This document shows positions 16,792-26,115 of a stretch of DNA of 36,047 bases, one piece after another. Numbering within the stretch: the first letter of the stretch is position 1; every line of letters starts with the position of its first letter. The notes beneath the pieces were generated by a model, which was not told the origin of the DNA, did no database searches, and saw only the letters and a list, made by a program, of their open reading frames with translations. Origin of the DNA: Planctomycetota bacterium (GTDB taxonomy: Bacteria; Planctomycetota; UBA8742; UBA2392); the NCBI GenBank assembly GCA_020425515.1, contig JAGQRI010000101.1:1-36047 (forward strand), written 5' to 3'. A program made the translations under genes and the position numbers.

Positions 16792-16819
16792 TTGACACTG
16801 CCACCCGCCCCGCTACCAT
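16792..16819 (+). promoter_or_regulatory. Sigma-70-type promoter
   Basis: A perfect -35 box TTGACA at 16792-16797 and TACCAT at 16814-16819, with a 16-base spacer, precede the exported protein gene (start 16848). Confidence 0.6.
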
Positions 16820-16847
16820 TCCGCATTCGATTCTTGAGGGTCAGGTT

Positions 16848-17954
16848 TTGAAATTCGCAGTTCGCTTCGGTCTTCCCGCATGCATCCTGATCGCCGGCAT
16901 TGCCGCTGTGCTGGTCTACGCACAGCCCGGCCTCGACTCAGGTGACGCCGACAAGCCGTACAACTTCAAGCTGGATCCCGAAGTAACGGCCCAGGCAGCC
17001 GATACGACTGTGGAGCCCGCCTTCCACGGAATCGACGGCGACCACTTCGCCTACGAGGTCTACTTCAACGCGCTGCGCTCCGGCACCACCAGCGACGACG
17101 GCAAACCGGTCGACTCGTTCCGCCGCCAGGAAAACTGGGTTGACGTGCTTTCGCTGCGCGTCGATGAAGACCCGCTTGAAGGGCGCAAGGACCTCCAGAT
17201 GCGCCTGCAGTTTGAAACAATCGAATTCCTGCTCGACAACGGCAAGGCTCGCTACTCAGGCTACATGGGGCCAAACGGTCCGACGCGCAAAGCCAACTTC
17301 AAGGAAATCCTGCCGGACGGCACCCGCAACGACGTGCAGAACATTCCGGGCTGGGTCGGCGTAACCGCCGGCGCGGTAAACTCGGCCATGGTGGCGCAGT
17401 CGAACGACTATTCCGCCGCGGCCTGGTTCAGCGTAACGGATGCCGGCAAGCTCTACGACGAGGTCTACTACGCCGACTTCCGGGAAGCCAACCAGGCGAA
17501 CTACCCCGGCAAGTTCCAGGACCCGCTTCACGTCGCCCTCAGCATCCAGCCCGAGTTCCCGGCCGACGCCAAGCTCAAGATCGGCGAGACCTGCACCGTC
17601 CGTCGCCGCATGCCCGTTGGCCTCGTGCCCGGCGCGACCGTTGAGTACGACGTCACCTACAAGCTGGAAAAGCTGTACGGCACGGTCGAGAAGCCGACAG
17701 CCGCGCGTTTCAGCTTCAGCGCCAAGCCCGTCCAGGCCGAGCAGTCGGCGACCGTCGGGAAGCTGACCACAACGTTCACCGCGCCCGAGATCAAGGAAGG
17801 GCACCTGCTGCTCGACCTGGCCAAGGGCGTCGCCGCCTACGTGCGGTGGGAGTACAAACTTTCGGGGAAGATCAGCCAGGCTGACAGCAAGCTGGCGACC
17901 GACTTCGATGTGCAGGTAGATTTCACGGCTTCTCTGCGACACTTCAAAGAGTAG
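16848..17954 (+). CDS. Hypothetical exported protein (TTG start)
   Basis: A 368-residue protein I do not recognise. It has a signal peptide at about 1-25 (KFAVRFGLPACILIAGIAAVLVYAQ) and the rest is hydrophilic, beta-rich and without membrane segments, so periplasmic or secreted. The start is TTG at 16848, preceded by GAGGG and a good promoter; the signal peptide begins exactly there, which supports the choice. Segments such as YDVTYKLEKLYGTVEKPTAA and VAAYVRWEYKLSGKISQA resemble a lipocalin-like or beta-sandwich repeat but no family can be named. It is preceded by rnhC and followed by a hairpin and a possible leader element. Confidence 0.8.
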   Translation: MKFAVRFGLPACILIAGIAAVLVYAQPGLDSGDADKPYNFKLDPEVTAQAADTTVEPAFHGIDGDHFAYEVYFNALRSGTTSDDGKPVDSFRRQENWVDVLSLRVDEDPLEGRKDLQMRLQFETIEFLLDNGKARYSGYMGPNGPTRKANFKEILPDGTRNDVQNIPGWVGVTAGAVNSAMVAQSNDYSAAAWFSVTDAGKLYDEVYYADFREANQANYPGKFQDPLHVALSIQPEFPADAKLKIGETCTVRRRMPVGLVPGATVEYDVTYKLEKLYGTVEKPTAARFSFSAKPVQAEQSATVGKLTTTFTAPEIKEGHLLLDLAKGVAAYVRWEYKLSGKISQADSKLATDFDVQVDFTASLRHFKE

Positions 17955-17966
17955 CCGGACAGTTGC

Positions 17967-17982
17967 CGGCGCGTTTGCGCCG
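17967..17982 (+). terminator. Weak terminator hairpin
   Basis: CGGCGC and GCGCCG, perfect six-base arms with loop GTTT, lie 13 bases after the stop at 17954. They are followed by TCTTGATC, which has few Ts, so termination would be partial. Confidence 0.4.
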
Positions 17983-18003
17983 TCTTGATCAATACCGGAC
18001 ACG

Positions 18004-18093
18004 CTCCGGGAGCAAGGGCGGGATGTACCGCCCGAAAAGGCCCGGGATGGGCCGGAGGATCCAAGTCTGACGGGGGCCCCGCGGGCTTGCCTC
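18004..18093 (+). promoter_or_regulatory. Candidate structured leader before the DUF2344 gene
   Basis: A 90-base stretch immediately before the gene can form a three-way junction: closing stem CTCC (18004-18007) with GGAG (18054-18057), hairpin GGGCGG/CCGCCC (18016-18033, loop GATGTA), linker GAAAA, and hairpin GGCCC/GGGCC (18039-18053, loop GGGAT). An alternative long-range pairing joins GAGCAAG (18010-18016) with CTTG-C-CTC (18086-18093) and excludes the closing stem. Mutually exclusive folds ahead of a start codon fit a riboswitch or attenuator, but I match no known class. It could also be simple GC-rich folding. Confidence 0.35.
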
Positions 18094-18104
18094 AGATGGG
18101 ACCG

Positions 18105-18776
18105 ATGACCGCCAGCCGCTACCGCATGCGCTTTGAGAAGCGCGAGGCGCTGAGGTTCATCTCGCACCACGACCTGATGCGGGTGTTTGAACTGGCGCTG
18201 CGACGCAGCGGGCTGAAGGTCGCACATACGCAGGGTTTCAACCCTCACCCCAAGGTCTCATTTGCGCTGGCATTGCCGCTGGGCGTGGAAAGCCTCGACG
18301 AGATTGTCGATATCGACATCGAGCACGAAGGCGAACCGCCCGCACCCAACGACGTCGTGAGCCAACTCGCGGCGGTCATGCCGGAAGGTCTGCGGCTGCT
18401 TTCAGCCGAGATATCAGAGGGCAGGCCGCGAGTCACCGCGATCGAATACGAGTGCGAACTCCCGCCGGACTACGCAGAACTGACTGAGCTTCAAGCGAGG
18501 CTGGACGCATTCCTGTCCTCGTCGACGCACCCTTTCACGCGCGAGCGCGGCAAGGGCAAAGCGCCACGAAGCTTCGATGCACGCGCCCACACCGACGGCG
18601 CGAGGCTGGATGGACGGGTGCTGAAAATGCGCCTGCTGTTCGGCCCTGAGGGCGGCATGAAGCCCTCAGACCTGCTGCAGATTCTGCAACTCGATCCCAA
18701 CCGGCACCTCGTCACGAAGACGAAGACCATCCTTGCCGAGCTCCTGGACACAACGGACGCCGAGTCGTCCAACTGA
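18105..18776 (+). CDS. DUF2344 / TIGR03936-family protein (radical SAM-linked)
   Basis: A 223-residue protein of the family that is normally found fused to, or next to, a B12-type radical SAM protein (TIGR03960) and followed by RNase E/G. Family signature: RYRMRFEKREALRFISHHDLMRVFELALRRSGL then AHTQGFNPHPKVSFALALPLGVES. Biochemical role is unknown; RNA modification or maturation is suspected from gene order in many bacteria. Here RNase E/G starts ten bases downstream, which fits, but the radical SAM partner is not adjacent. Start is uncertain: ATG 18105 (MTASRYRMRF) is favoured; 18096 is possible. Confidence 0.88.
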   Translation: MTASRYRMRFEKREALRFISHHDLMRVFELALRRSGLKVAHTQGFNPHPKVSFALALPLGVESLDEIVDIDIEHEGEPPAPNDVVSQLAAVMPEGLRLLSAEISEGRPRVTAIEYECELPPDYAELTELQARLDAFLSSSTHPFTRERGKGKAPRSFDARAHTDGARLDGRVLKMRLLFGPEGGMKPSDLLQILQLDPNRHLVTKTKTILAELLDTTDAESSN

Positions 18777-18786
18777 TTGGAAGAGA

Positions 18787-21700
18787 ATGTCACGCAAGAT
18801 TTACATGAACGTCGCGGAAGGCGACGAATGCCGCATCGCGGTACTGGAAGACGGGAAGCTCTACGAGTTCTTCATCGACCGCCCCAGCCAGCTGAAACAC
18901 GTGGGGAACATTTACAAGGGAATCATCAACAACATCGAGCCCGGCATCCAGGCCGCGTTCGTGGACGTCGGGCTGGAGCGCAACGGCTTCCTGCACGTCA
19001 GCGACGTCAACTATGCCTACCAGAACAACAGCGACGTCAAGAAGCTGTACAGCAAGACCATCCGCATCAAGGAGGCCGTGCCTGAAAAGGACCTGCTGAC
19101 CGAACGGCACGACCAGGACGTCGAGGAAGTCGACGACTTCGTCGGCGACGGCAGCCAGCCCCACGAGGCCGCGCACGGTGCGGACGAAGCCGCGTTCCTG
19201 GAGAAGCTCGATGAGGAACATCCCGGCCACCAGGTAACCGAGTCGCCCCTCGCCGTGGAAACGGAAAGCAAGGAAGCAGCCCCGGCGCAGCCGTCCAATG
19301 AGACGAAGCAGGAGCAGGCAACGGAACCCAAACCGGAATCGGAGCGCAAACGACGCCGCCCGCGCCGCCGCCGCCGCAAGCCGGCCACCAGTGAAACGAA
19401 GCCGGAGACCCCCAACGCCGAGGCCAAGCCGGAGAGCGCGCCGGCGAAGAAAGAAGAAGCACCGGCAGAGCCAGCCAAATCGGATGCCAGGCCCGTGGAA
19501 GCCGAAAAGCCCGCGGCCGAGCCGGTAAAAGAAACGCCTCCGGAGAAAGCAGCCGAGGAAAAATCCGCTCCTGCCAAGCGCAAACGCCGCCGCACACCCA
19601 AGCTGCGGGGCGGCAAGCTGCCCAAGCGCGTGACGGACGAAGTCGAAAAGACGCCGGACGACGGCAAGGAAACCGCCGTCAAGCCGACACCGACCGAATC
19701 GAAGCCACCCGAGCCGAAGCCGGACGCCGGTGCAAACTCGAAAGACATCGACGGCCAGGGAGGCGGCGAGGGCCCCATCCCCGGTCCCAACTACCGCTAC
19801 CACCGCGGGCCGCAGCCGAAAATCCAGGCGCTGCTCAAGCGCGGGCAGGAAGTCGTCGTGCAGGTAACGAAAGCCAGCCAGGGCGGCAAAGGTCCCGGGC
19901 TGAGCACCTTCGTCAGCCTGCCGGGACGCTACATGGTGCTCACGCCCAACAGCGACCGCGGCGGCGTCAGCCGCAAGATCGAAGACGGCGGCGCCCGCAA
20001 CGAACTGCGCAAGATGCTCGACCGCCTGCCGGTACCCGAAGGCATGGGCGTCATCGTGCGCACAGCCGCGATCAACCGCAGCTTCGAAGACCTGCAACGA
20101 GACCTGAACTACCTGGTGCGCGTCTGGAGCGTCATCAGCGAACGCATTCACGATTCGGAGGCACCGGCCCTGTTGTACACGGACAGCGACCCGGCAATCC
20201 GTACCGTGCGAGATTACTTCACGGCCGATACGACCGAGATCGTGGTCGACGACAAGGATGTGTACGAGCGCGTGCTGGCATTCTTCGACCAGTTGATGCC
20301 AAGCTTCCGCGACCGCGTGAAGCTGTATGAAGGCGACGTGCCGCTGTTCTTCCACACAAGTCTGGAGAACCAGCTCGACCACATTTTCGACAAGAAGGTG
20401 AACCTGAAATCCGGCGGCTACCTGTTCGTCGAACAGACCGAGGCGCTGATCAGCATCGACGTCAACAGCGGCAAGTTCACGTCGGCCGGCGACGCCGAAA
20501 AGACGGCGTACCAGACCAACATGGAAGCGATCCCCGAGATCTGCCGCCAGCTCAGGCTGCGCGACCTCGGCGGCATCGTCTGCTGCGATCTCATTGACAT
20601 GTCAAGTGCCAAGCACCGCAGCGACGTCGAGCACGCCCTGCGCCGCGAACTGCGCCGTGACCGCGCCCGCACCAAGGTCGCGAAGATGTCGCCCTTCGGC
20701 GTCATCGAGCTGACCCGCCAGCGTGTGCGCCCGAGCATCAAGAACTACACCTACGTGAGCTGCCCCACCTGCGCCGGCTTCGGCATGGTGCGCAGCGCCG
20801 AAACCATGTGCCTTTCCCTGATCCGCCGCCTGAAGGTCGCGCTGATTGAGGAGCGCGTGACCGAGTTGGCCGTGCAGGTTCACCCCCACGTGCTGAGCCA
20901 CCTGCATTCCGAGTTCCGCGATGACATCGACGATCTCGAAGATACCACGGGCAAACGCATTGTCTTCGAGTACGCCAAGGACCTCGTGCTCGGGCAGGCC
21001 CGATTCTTCTACGTGAACGACCGCGGCGGACGGGTCCTGTACGACATGGACCAGCGCATCAACAGCTTCGTTTCCGGCAACGCCCCCAAGGCCAAGACCA
21101 ACGTACCGATGCCGTTGACTGCGAGCGGCGCCGCCAGCCCGGCCGTCGCGGAAGCCAGGAAGGAAGGCAAGTCGCGACGCCGCCGCAGGGGCGGCCGTCG
21201 CCAGCGCGAACGCGAACAGGAACGCCAGGCCCGCGAAGCCCGGATCAAGTCCGACGCCGAGAAGGCCGTTACGTTCGGCGACAAACTGCCGGCCCCGAAC
21301 GTCGAGGTGGTGAAGGAGAAGCCGAAAGAAGAGGGCAAGAGCCGTCGCCGTGGTCGCCGCGGCGGGCGCAAGGTACGCGAGCGCGAAGCCGCCAAGAGTG
21401 GCACAACGGACGCTCCGAAATCGGAATCACCGTCCAGCCGTCGCGAGAGCGGTAGGAGCCGAACAGCGTCGAGCGAGACGGCCAAACCGTCTCCTGCCGA
21501 GAAGAAGCCTGCGTCCGGCCGCAAGTCAGGCACGGCAACGAAAACCGCATCAAAGACGCCAACCAAGGCGAGCAGCACAAACACACCCGCAAAGAAACCG
21601 GCAAGCGGCAGGAAGGCTGCCGCTGCCACCAGGTCGGCCGCAAAGCCAAAGACGCCGGCCGGGAAAACCGCCGCCGCCAAGCCCACGGCGAAGAAGGGCG

Positions 21701-21951
21701 CCGGCACAAAGAAGGCCTCTTCGGCAAAGAAGACGGCAACCAAAACCGTGGCCAAGTCGGCAGCCAAGAAGACCACCAAGGCCGCACCGAAAAAGACGCC
21801 CGTGAAGAAGACGGCTGCGAAGAAGACACCGGCCAAGAAACCCGCCGCAAAAAAGACGCCGGTGAAGAAGGCGGCAGTGAAAAAGGCGACGGTAAAGAAA
21901 CCCGCTGCCAAGAAGCCGGCGGCAAAAAAGGCAACGACCAGGAAGAAGTAA
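18787..21951 (+). CDS. rne: Ribonuclease E/G with a large S1 insertion and H1-like tail
   Basis: Single-strand endoribonuclease for RNA decay and processing, 1054 residues. Start ATG 18787 with GGAAGAGA ahead. Residues 1-100 hold the first half of an S1 domain (VDVGLERNGFLHVSDV). A roughly 240-residue Pro/Glu/Lys/Arg-rich insert (about 103-340, with RKRRRPRRRRRKP) interrupts it before the second half (LLKRGQEVVVQVTKASQG, GRYMVLTP). Then come the catalytic domain with IDVNSGKF near 558 and CCDLID near 599 (magnesium-binding Asp pair), and the Zn-link CPTC at 659-662. From about 790 the tail is low complexity, ending in some 150 residues of AAKKTPAKK-type repeats as in histone H1, probably an RNA/DNA-binding region. 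rne versus rng cannot be decided by symbol alone. Confidence 0.92.
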   Translation: MSRKIYMNVAEGDECRIAVLEDGKLYEFFIDRPSQLKHVGNIYKGIINNIEPGIQAAFVDVGLERNGFLHVSDVNYAYQNNSDVKKLYSKTIRIKEAVPEKDLLTERHDQDVEEVDDFVGDGSQPHEAAHGADEAAFLEKLDEEHPGHQVTESPLAVETESKEAAPAQPSNETKQEQATEPKPESERKRRRPRRRRRKPATSETKPETPNAEAKPESAPAKKEEAPAEPAKSDARPVEAEKPAAEPVKETPPEKAAEEKSAPAKRKRRRTPKLRGGKLPKRVTDEVEKTPDDGKETAVKPTPTESKPPEPKPDAGANSKDIDGQGGGEGPIPGPNYRYHRGPQPKIQALLKRGQEVVVQVTKASQGGKGPGLSTFVSLPGRYMVLTPNSDRGGVSRKIEDGGARNELRKMLDRLPVPEGMGVIVRTAAINRSFEDLQRDLNYLVRVWSVISERIHDSEAPALLYTDSDPAIRTVRDYFTADTTEIVVDDKDVYERVLAFFDQLMPSFRDRVKLYEGDVPLFFHTSLENQLDHIFDKKVNLKSGGYLFVEQTEALISIDVNSGKFTSAGDAEKTAYQTNMEAIPEICRQLRLRDLGGIVCCDLIDMSSAKHRSDVEHALRRELRRDRARTKVAKMSPFGVIELTRQRVRPSIKNYTYVSCPTCAGFGMVRSAETMCLSLIRRLKVALIEERVTELAVQVHPHVLSHLHSEFRDDIDDLEDTTGKRIVFEYAKDLVLGQARFFYVNDRGGRVLYDMDQRINSFVSGNAPKAKTNVPMPLTASGAASPAVAEARKEGKSRRRRRGGRRQREREQERQAREARIKSDAEKAVTFGDKLPAPNVEVVKEKPKEEGKSRRRGRRGGRKVREREAAKSGTTDAPKSESPSSRRESGRSRTASSETAKPSPAEKKPASGRKSGTATKTASKTPTKASSTNTPAKKPASGRKAAAATRSAAKPKTPAGKTAAAKPTAKKGAGTKKASSAKKTATKTVAKSAAKKTTKAAPKKTPVKKTAAKKTPAKKPAAKKTPVKKAAVKKATVKKPAAKKPAAKKATTRKK

Positions 21952-21966
21952 CAATCCGCGAAGAGT

Positions 21967-21989
21967 GGCGTCGGAAAGCTCCCGACGCC
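21967..21989. terminator. Hairpin between convergent rne and MocR-type genes
   Basis: GGCGTCGG at 21967-21974 and CCGACGCC at 21982-21989 form a perfect eight-base stem with a seven-base loop, in the short gap between two convergent stops. No U-run follows on either strand, so function as a terminator is plausible but not certain. Confidence 0.45.
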
Positions 21990-22004
21990 CGGAGGACAAT
22001 GCCA

Positions 22005-23495
22005 CTACGGCGCCCAGGCCCTCGCGAGACGGTGTGCGGCTTCCTTCACCTTTTCCACGGGCAGCGCCGTGAAGCCGATCGTCAGCGTCTTCGGCGCTTT
22101 TGCGGGCTCGAAGTAGCAAACGCTCTGGTCGTACACACGCACGCCGGCTTCCAGCGCGCGATCGTGTGCCTGCGAAACGGCAAGGTGCGACGGCACGTTC
22201 AGCATGATCTTCATGCCGCCTGCAGGTACCGGGTCCGGCAGCACGCCCGGCATCTGCTCGCGAAATACATTGATGAACGCCTTGCGCTTTTCGGCGTACA
22301 GGGTGCGCATGCGGCGCAGGTGGCGCTCAAAGTGCCCTTCCGCGATGAACTGCGCCAGGGCTGCGCTTTCCAGCATCGGCGGCATGAAATCCACGTGCCA
22401 GCGCAGCCCGACCATCGCCTCGATGAACCACTCCGGCGCAACCACGTAGCCCACCCGCAGTGCCGGGTACATGACCTTGCTGAAGCTGCCCACATAGATC
22501 ACCACGCCCGCGCCGTCGATGCCCGCCAGTGCGCGCACCGGCCGGCCCTCGTAGCGGAATTCTGAATCGTAGTCGTCCTCGACGATCATGAATCCGTGCT
22601 CGGAAGCCATCTCGAGCAGTTCCATGCGCCGCGCCGTGCTGAGCGTCACTCCGGTTGGGTACTGGTGTGAAGGCGTCAGGTGCAGCAGCTTCGGTTTCAC
22701 GCCCTGCTCGAGCAATCGGGCCACGGCCGCGGTGTCCGCGCCCTCGGAATCGACGGGGATGCCGACCTGTTTCGCCTTCACCGCGCCGAAGATGCTGCGC
22801 GCGCCCAGGTAGGCAGGATCTTCCAGCATGACCGGGTCGCCCTCCGCCACGAGCAACGAAGCCGTAAACCACAATCCCTGCTGGCTGCCGGCGGTGATCA
22901 GCACGTTCTTGTAGTCGCAGTCGATGCCGCGCGCGCGACCGAGGTATGCGGCAATCTGCTCGCGCAGCTCCTGCAACCCGTAGGCGCTGCCGTAGTTCAT
23001 GCGGTCGCGGCGCGGTACCAGAAGCTGGTTGCCGACGATGCGCCGCCATTGCCGCAGTGGGAACGCGCTGATATCCGGGGCGCCGAGACGCAAGTCGATG
23101 TCCACGCCCGGCGGCGAAACCGGGTCCTCCGGCTGCAGCACGTGCGCGTACAACTCCGGCGGCAGGGGTGAGTTCGCGAACGCCACCCGGCGCAGCGTGC
23201 GCTGCCCGCGACGGGCCGAGCCCGCGTTGAAGTTTGCCTGCGGCAGCTCGCGCGCGACGTAGGTGCCGCTGCCGTGCTTTCCCTCAAGGAACCCTTCCGC
23301 AATCAGCTGCTCGTAGGCCTGTGCAACCGTGTTGCGGTTCACCTTGAGTTCCTTCGCCAGTGCGCGCGTGGAAGGCACGCGCTCACCACGGCGCAAGCGC
23401 CCGGCAAGGACGTCCGTTCGAATGGAATCCGCGATACGCTGGTACAGCGGCGCATCCGTCTTGGGAGTTTCGAGGTCAACCAGCAGGTCCGGCAT
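22005..23495 (-). CDS. MocR-family transcription regulator (GntR HTH + aminotransferase-like domain)
   Basis: A 496-residue PLP-dependent regulator. Residues 1-80 are a GntR winged helix (PLYQRIADSIRTDVLAGRL, GERVPSTRALAKELKVNRNT, AQAYEQLIAEGFLEGKHGSGTYV). Residues about 125-495 are a class I aminotransferase-type domain with GSQQGLWF, DPAYLGARSIF, LTPSHQYPTGVTLS, IVEDDYDSEFRY and YVGSFSKVMYPALRVGYV, whose Lys would bind PLP. Best-known relatives are GabR (GABA use), PdxR (vitamin B6 synthesis) and TauR; the target here is unknown. No pdxST or gabTD gene is next to it. Start ATG 23495 (MPDLLVDL) begins the HTH; the upstream extension lacks domain content. Confidence 0.92.
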   Translation of the reverse strand: MPDLLVDLETPKTDAPLYQRIADSIRTDVLAGRLRRGERVPSTRALAKELKVNRNTVAQAYEQLIAEGFLEGKHGSGTYVARELPQANFNAGSARRGQRTLRRVAFANSPLPPELYAHVLQPEDPVSPPGVDIDLRLGAPDISAFPLRQWRRIVGNQLLVPRRDRMNYGSAYGLQELREQIAAYLGRARGIDCDYKNVLITAGSQQGLWFTASLLVAEGDPVMLEDPAYLGARSIFGAVKAKQVGIPVDSEGADTAAVARLLEQGVKPKLLHLTPSHQYPTGVTLSTARRMELLEMASEHGFMIVEDDYDSEFRYEGRPVRALAGIDGAGVVIYVGSFSKVMYPALRVGYVVAPEWFIEAMVGLRWHVDFMPPMLESAALAQFIAEGHFERHLRRMRTLYAEKRKAFINVFREQMPGVLPDPVPAGGMKIMLNVPSHLAVSQAHDRALEAGVRVYDQSVCYFEPAKAPKTLTIGFTALPVEKVKEAAHRLARAWAP

Positions 23496-23658
23496 GGTGC
23501 AAATCCATATCCGCCGCCCGACCGACGTGGCGGCCGGGAGCAACGCCCAGGCATCGATGTAATGTGTCTCCCGGCACTAATAACGGGCGGACAGGCCAAT
23601 AGGACCACTCAAAGTCGAAAAACCTGGCCTGTCGACCATGCCACTTGTCCACTTACCC

Positions 23659-23687
23659 TTGGGTTGGTGTCCCCGCGTCGCTATCCT
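23659..23687 (+). promoter_or_regulatory. Sigma-70-type promoter
   Basis: TTGGGT at 23659-23664 and TATCCT at 23682-23687 with a 17-base spacer, 33 bases before the start at 23720 of the membrane-anchored protein. Confidence 0.45.
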
Positions 23688-23719
23688 TGAATCAAGACCA
23701 CACAACCTAAGGAGAGGCC

Positions 23720-24355
23720 ATGGGCGATCCGAAGAAAGGCAAGAAGGGCGGCGGCTCAAAAGCGGGTACGCTGTTGTTGCTGGTCCTTATCGCGGTAATC
23801 GGCGCGGGCGCCGTCGGCTGGTTCTACCCGGACACGCCGGTAATCGGCAGCCTGGTGCACAGCTTCTTCAAGAAGGGCGCCGAAGGCGTGGACAAGAGCG
23901 GCGTCTACAAGGTGACCGTCGCCAGGCTCGTACTCGACCCGCAGGAGTTCAAGGACGGCGAGAAGATCGACCTGCAGATCGTCGTGAAGAAGGTCAACGG
24001 CGAGAAGGAGGAGGTCATCTGGGACTCCGCCAAACTGGGCGACAATCTGCGCGAGGTCGGCAAACAGCCGGTCGCGGTCAACTGGCAGGAAACTCCGTTT
24101 GAGATCAGCTGGGATACCGGCGAACAGGTCGTTGTCGAGGTCTGGGACCGCAAGGGAATCAGCGATACGCTGGAAGCGCGCTTCACTTCCATCGCAGGCA
24201 GTAAGGAGTTCCCTCTCACCGAGACGAGAACGCTCACGCTGCTCGATGATAATGGCGAACCTCGCAAACCGAATGTCGGCGGCACCAACCAGATTACCTT
24301 CCAGGCCGAGCGCACGGGCGACCTGCCGAAAGCGGGCGCGGCCAACGCGGAATAA
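23720..24355 (+). CDS. Membrane-anchored hypothetical protein
   Basis: A 211-residue protein I do not recognise. Lys/Gly-rich N-terminus, then a single transmembrane segment at about 14-36 (AGTLLLLVLIAVIGAGAVGWFY), so most of it should face the periplasm. The rest looks like a beta-sandwich of the C2 kind (YKVTVARLVLDPQEFKDGEKIDLQIVV, EVWDRKGISDTLEARF), though calcium-site residues are not clear. AAGGAGAGGCC in front of the ATG is a strong ribosome site, and a good promoter and terminator frame it, so it is probably a single-gene unit. Confidence 0.8.
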   Translation: MGDPKKGKKGGGSKAGTLLLLVLIAVIGAGAVGWFYPDTPVIGSLVHSFFKKGAEGVDKSGVYKVTVARLVLDPQEFKDGEKIDLQIVVKKVNGEKEEVIWDSAKLGDNLREVGKQPVAVNWQETPFEISWDTGEQVVVEVWDRKGISDTLEARFTSIAGSKEFPLTETRTLTLLDDNGEPRKPNVGGTNQITFQAERTGDLPKAGAANAE

Positions 24356-24370
24356 ACGCGAATCCGACAA

Positions 24371-24409
24371 GGGGACGGGCGCTGGCGTGCCCGTCCCTTT
24401 GTTTGTTTG
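24371..24409 (+). terminator. Rho-independent terminator
   Basis: GGGACGGGC at 24372-24380 pairs with GCCCGTCCC at 24389-24397 around an eight-base loop and is followed by TTTGTTTGTTT. It ends the transcript of the membrane-anchored protein before kdsA. Confidence 0.85.
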
Positions 24410-24438
24410 ATGACCGCAAACCCGAGGAAAGAGCCCCC

Positions 24439-25311
<873 letters not shown>

Positions 25312-25372
25312 AACCGCAATCTGAGCCTCCGCAGATCCGCCGATGAATCGTGCGATTGTGCCTGCCGCGTGG

Positions 25373-25378
25373 TATGAT
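25373..25378 (+). promoter_or_regulatory. Extended -10 promoter element
   Basis: TGGTATGAT carries an extended -10 (TGnTATGAT) with five of six -10 bases matching. It lies 17 bases before the ATG at 25396. No good -35 box is seen, as is common for extended -10 promoters. Confidence 0.4.
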
Positions 25379-25395
25379 TGTCGGCGGAGGCAGTC

Positions 25396-26109
25396 ATGCG
25401 GACGTCGCGGCGTTATCTAGTGCTTTCGATGGTTTCGCTTCTGGTTGGTGTCGGTGCGGCGTTCCTGTCCGACCGCCACGACTGCCCTTCTCCCTGCCAG
25501 ACCCGAGCCGAGCGCATCGACAGGTTGTGCGAAAAGGCCATGCATTCGGCCATTGCCGGGGACTTCGACGAGGGCGAGCGTTACGCACGCGAACTCATCA
25601 GGCTGGACCCCTCCGAAGCCTACCATCAGGAAATGATGGCCTACGCGCTGCGCGGACAGAACGATCCGCGCGCTTCAATCACCTACTACGAGCGCGCCAT
25701 CCAGCTCGCGAAAACGCGCGAGCACGCCAACTCGCTGGTGCTCGCCGACAGCTACATCGGTCTTGCGGCAAACCTTCACTCGCTTGAGCGGGACGACGAG
25801 GCGCTGCAACAGGCCGACAAGGCCATCCAGATCGCCGACGCGCGCCGGCGCATCCGCGATCATGCGGCCGACTACTACCAGCTCGCGTGCGCCTATGCCG
25901 TGCGCTCGACCATCAGCGACGGCCCGCAGCAACTGCGCGACCGGGGCTCAGCCATCGCCAACCTGCAGTTCGCCGTCGAGAAGGGCTTCGACGGTTGGGA
26001 CCACATGGCCGGCGACCTCGACCTCAAGGCGCTGCACGACGATGCTGAATTCGAAGGGCTCTTCCCGGACGGGAATGTTCCCACGCCCGCCCTGCGGTAC
26101 GAACGCTAG
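25396..26109 (+). CDS. TPR-repeat protein with N-terminal signal anchor
   Basis: A 237-residue protein with a signal peptide or anchor at about 8-24 (YLVLSMVSLLVGVGAAFL) and then helical repeats of the tetratricopeptide type (AGDFDEGERYARELIRLDPS, PRASITYYERAIQLAKTRE, YIGLAANLHSLERDDEALQQADKAIQIA). The C-terminal part (YQLACAYAVRS, LQFAVEKGFDGWDHMAGDLDLKALHDDAEFEGLF) is a form common in planctomycete TPR proteins. It is probably a periplasmic protein-protein interaction scaffold. GGAGG at 25386-25390 five bases before ATG 25396 decides the start. It converges with the LmbE-type gene, with only six bases between them. Confidence 0.82.
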   Translation: MRTSRRYLVLSMVSLLVGVGAAFLSDRHDCPSPCQTRAERIDRLCEKAMHSAIAGDFDEGERYARELIRLDPSEAYHQEMMAYALRGQNDPRASITYYERAIQLAKTREHANSLVLADSYIGLAANLHSLERDDEALQQADKAIQIADARRRIRDHAADYYQLACAYAVRSTISDGPQQLRDRGSAIANLQFAVEKGFDGWDHMAGDLDLKALHDDAEFEGLFPDGNVPTPALRYER

Positions 26110-26115
26110 GCACTG

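Noticed and set aside
18790-20382. Long open frame on the minus strand opposite RNase E/G (530 codons)
   Set aside because: It lies fully antisense to the conserved S1 and catalytic regions of RNase E/G, and its product is a Phe/Leu/Arg/Gly-biased sequence with no motif; in GC-rich genomes such shadow frames are common.
21009-21911. Minus-strand frame that reads as very hydrophobic, membrane-protein-like sequence
   Set aside because: It is the reverse complement of the Lys/Ala-rich RNase E tail; AAG codons read as CTT/TTC on the other strand and give false hydrophobic segments. The same applies to 34597-35241.
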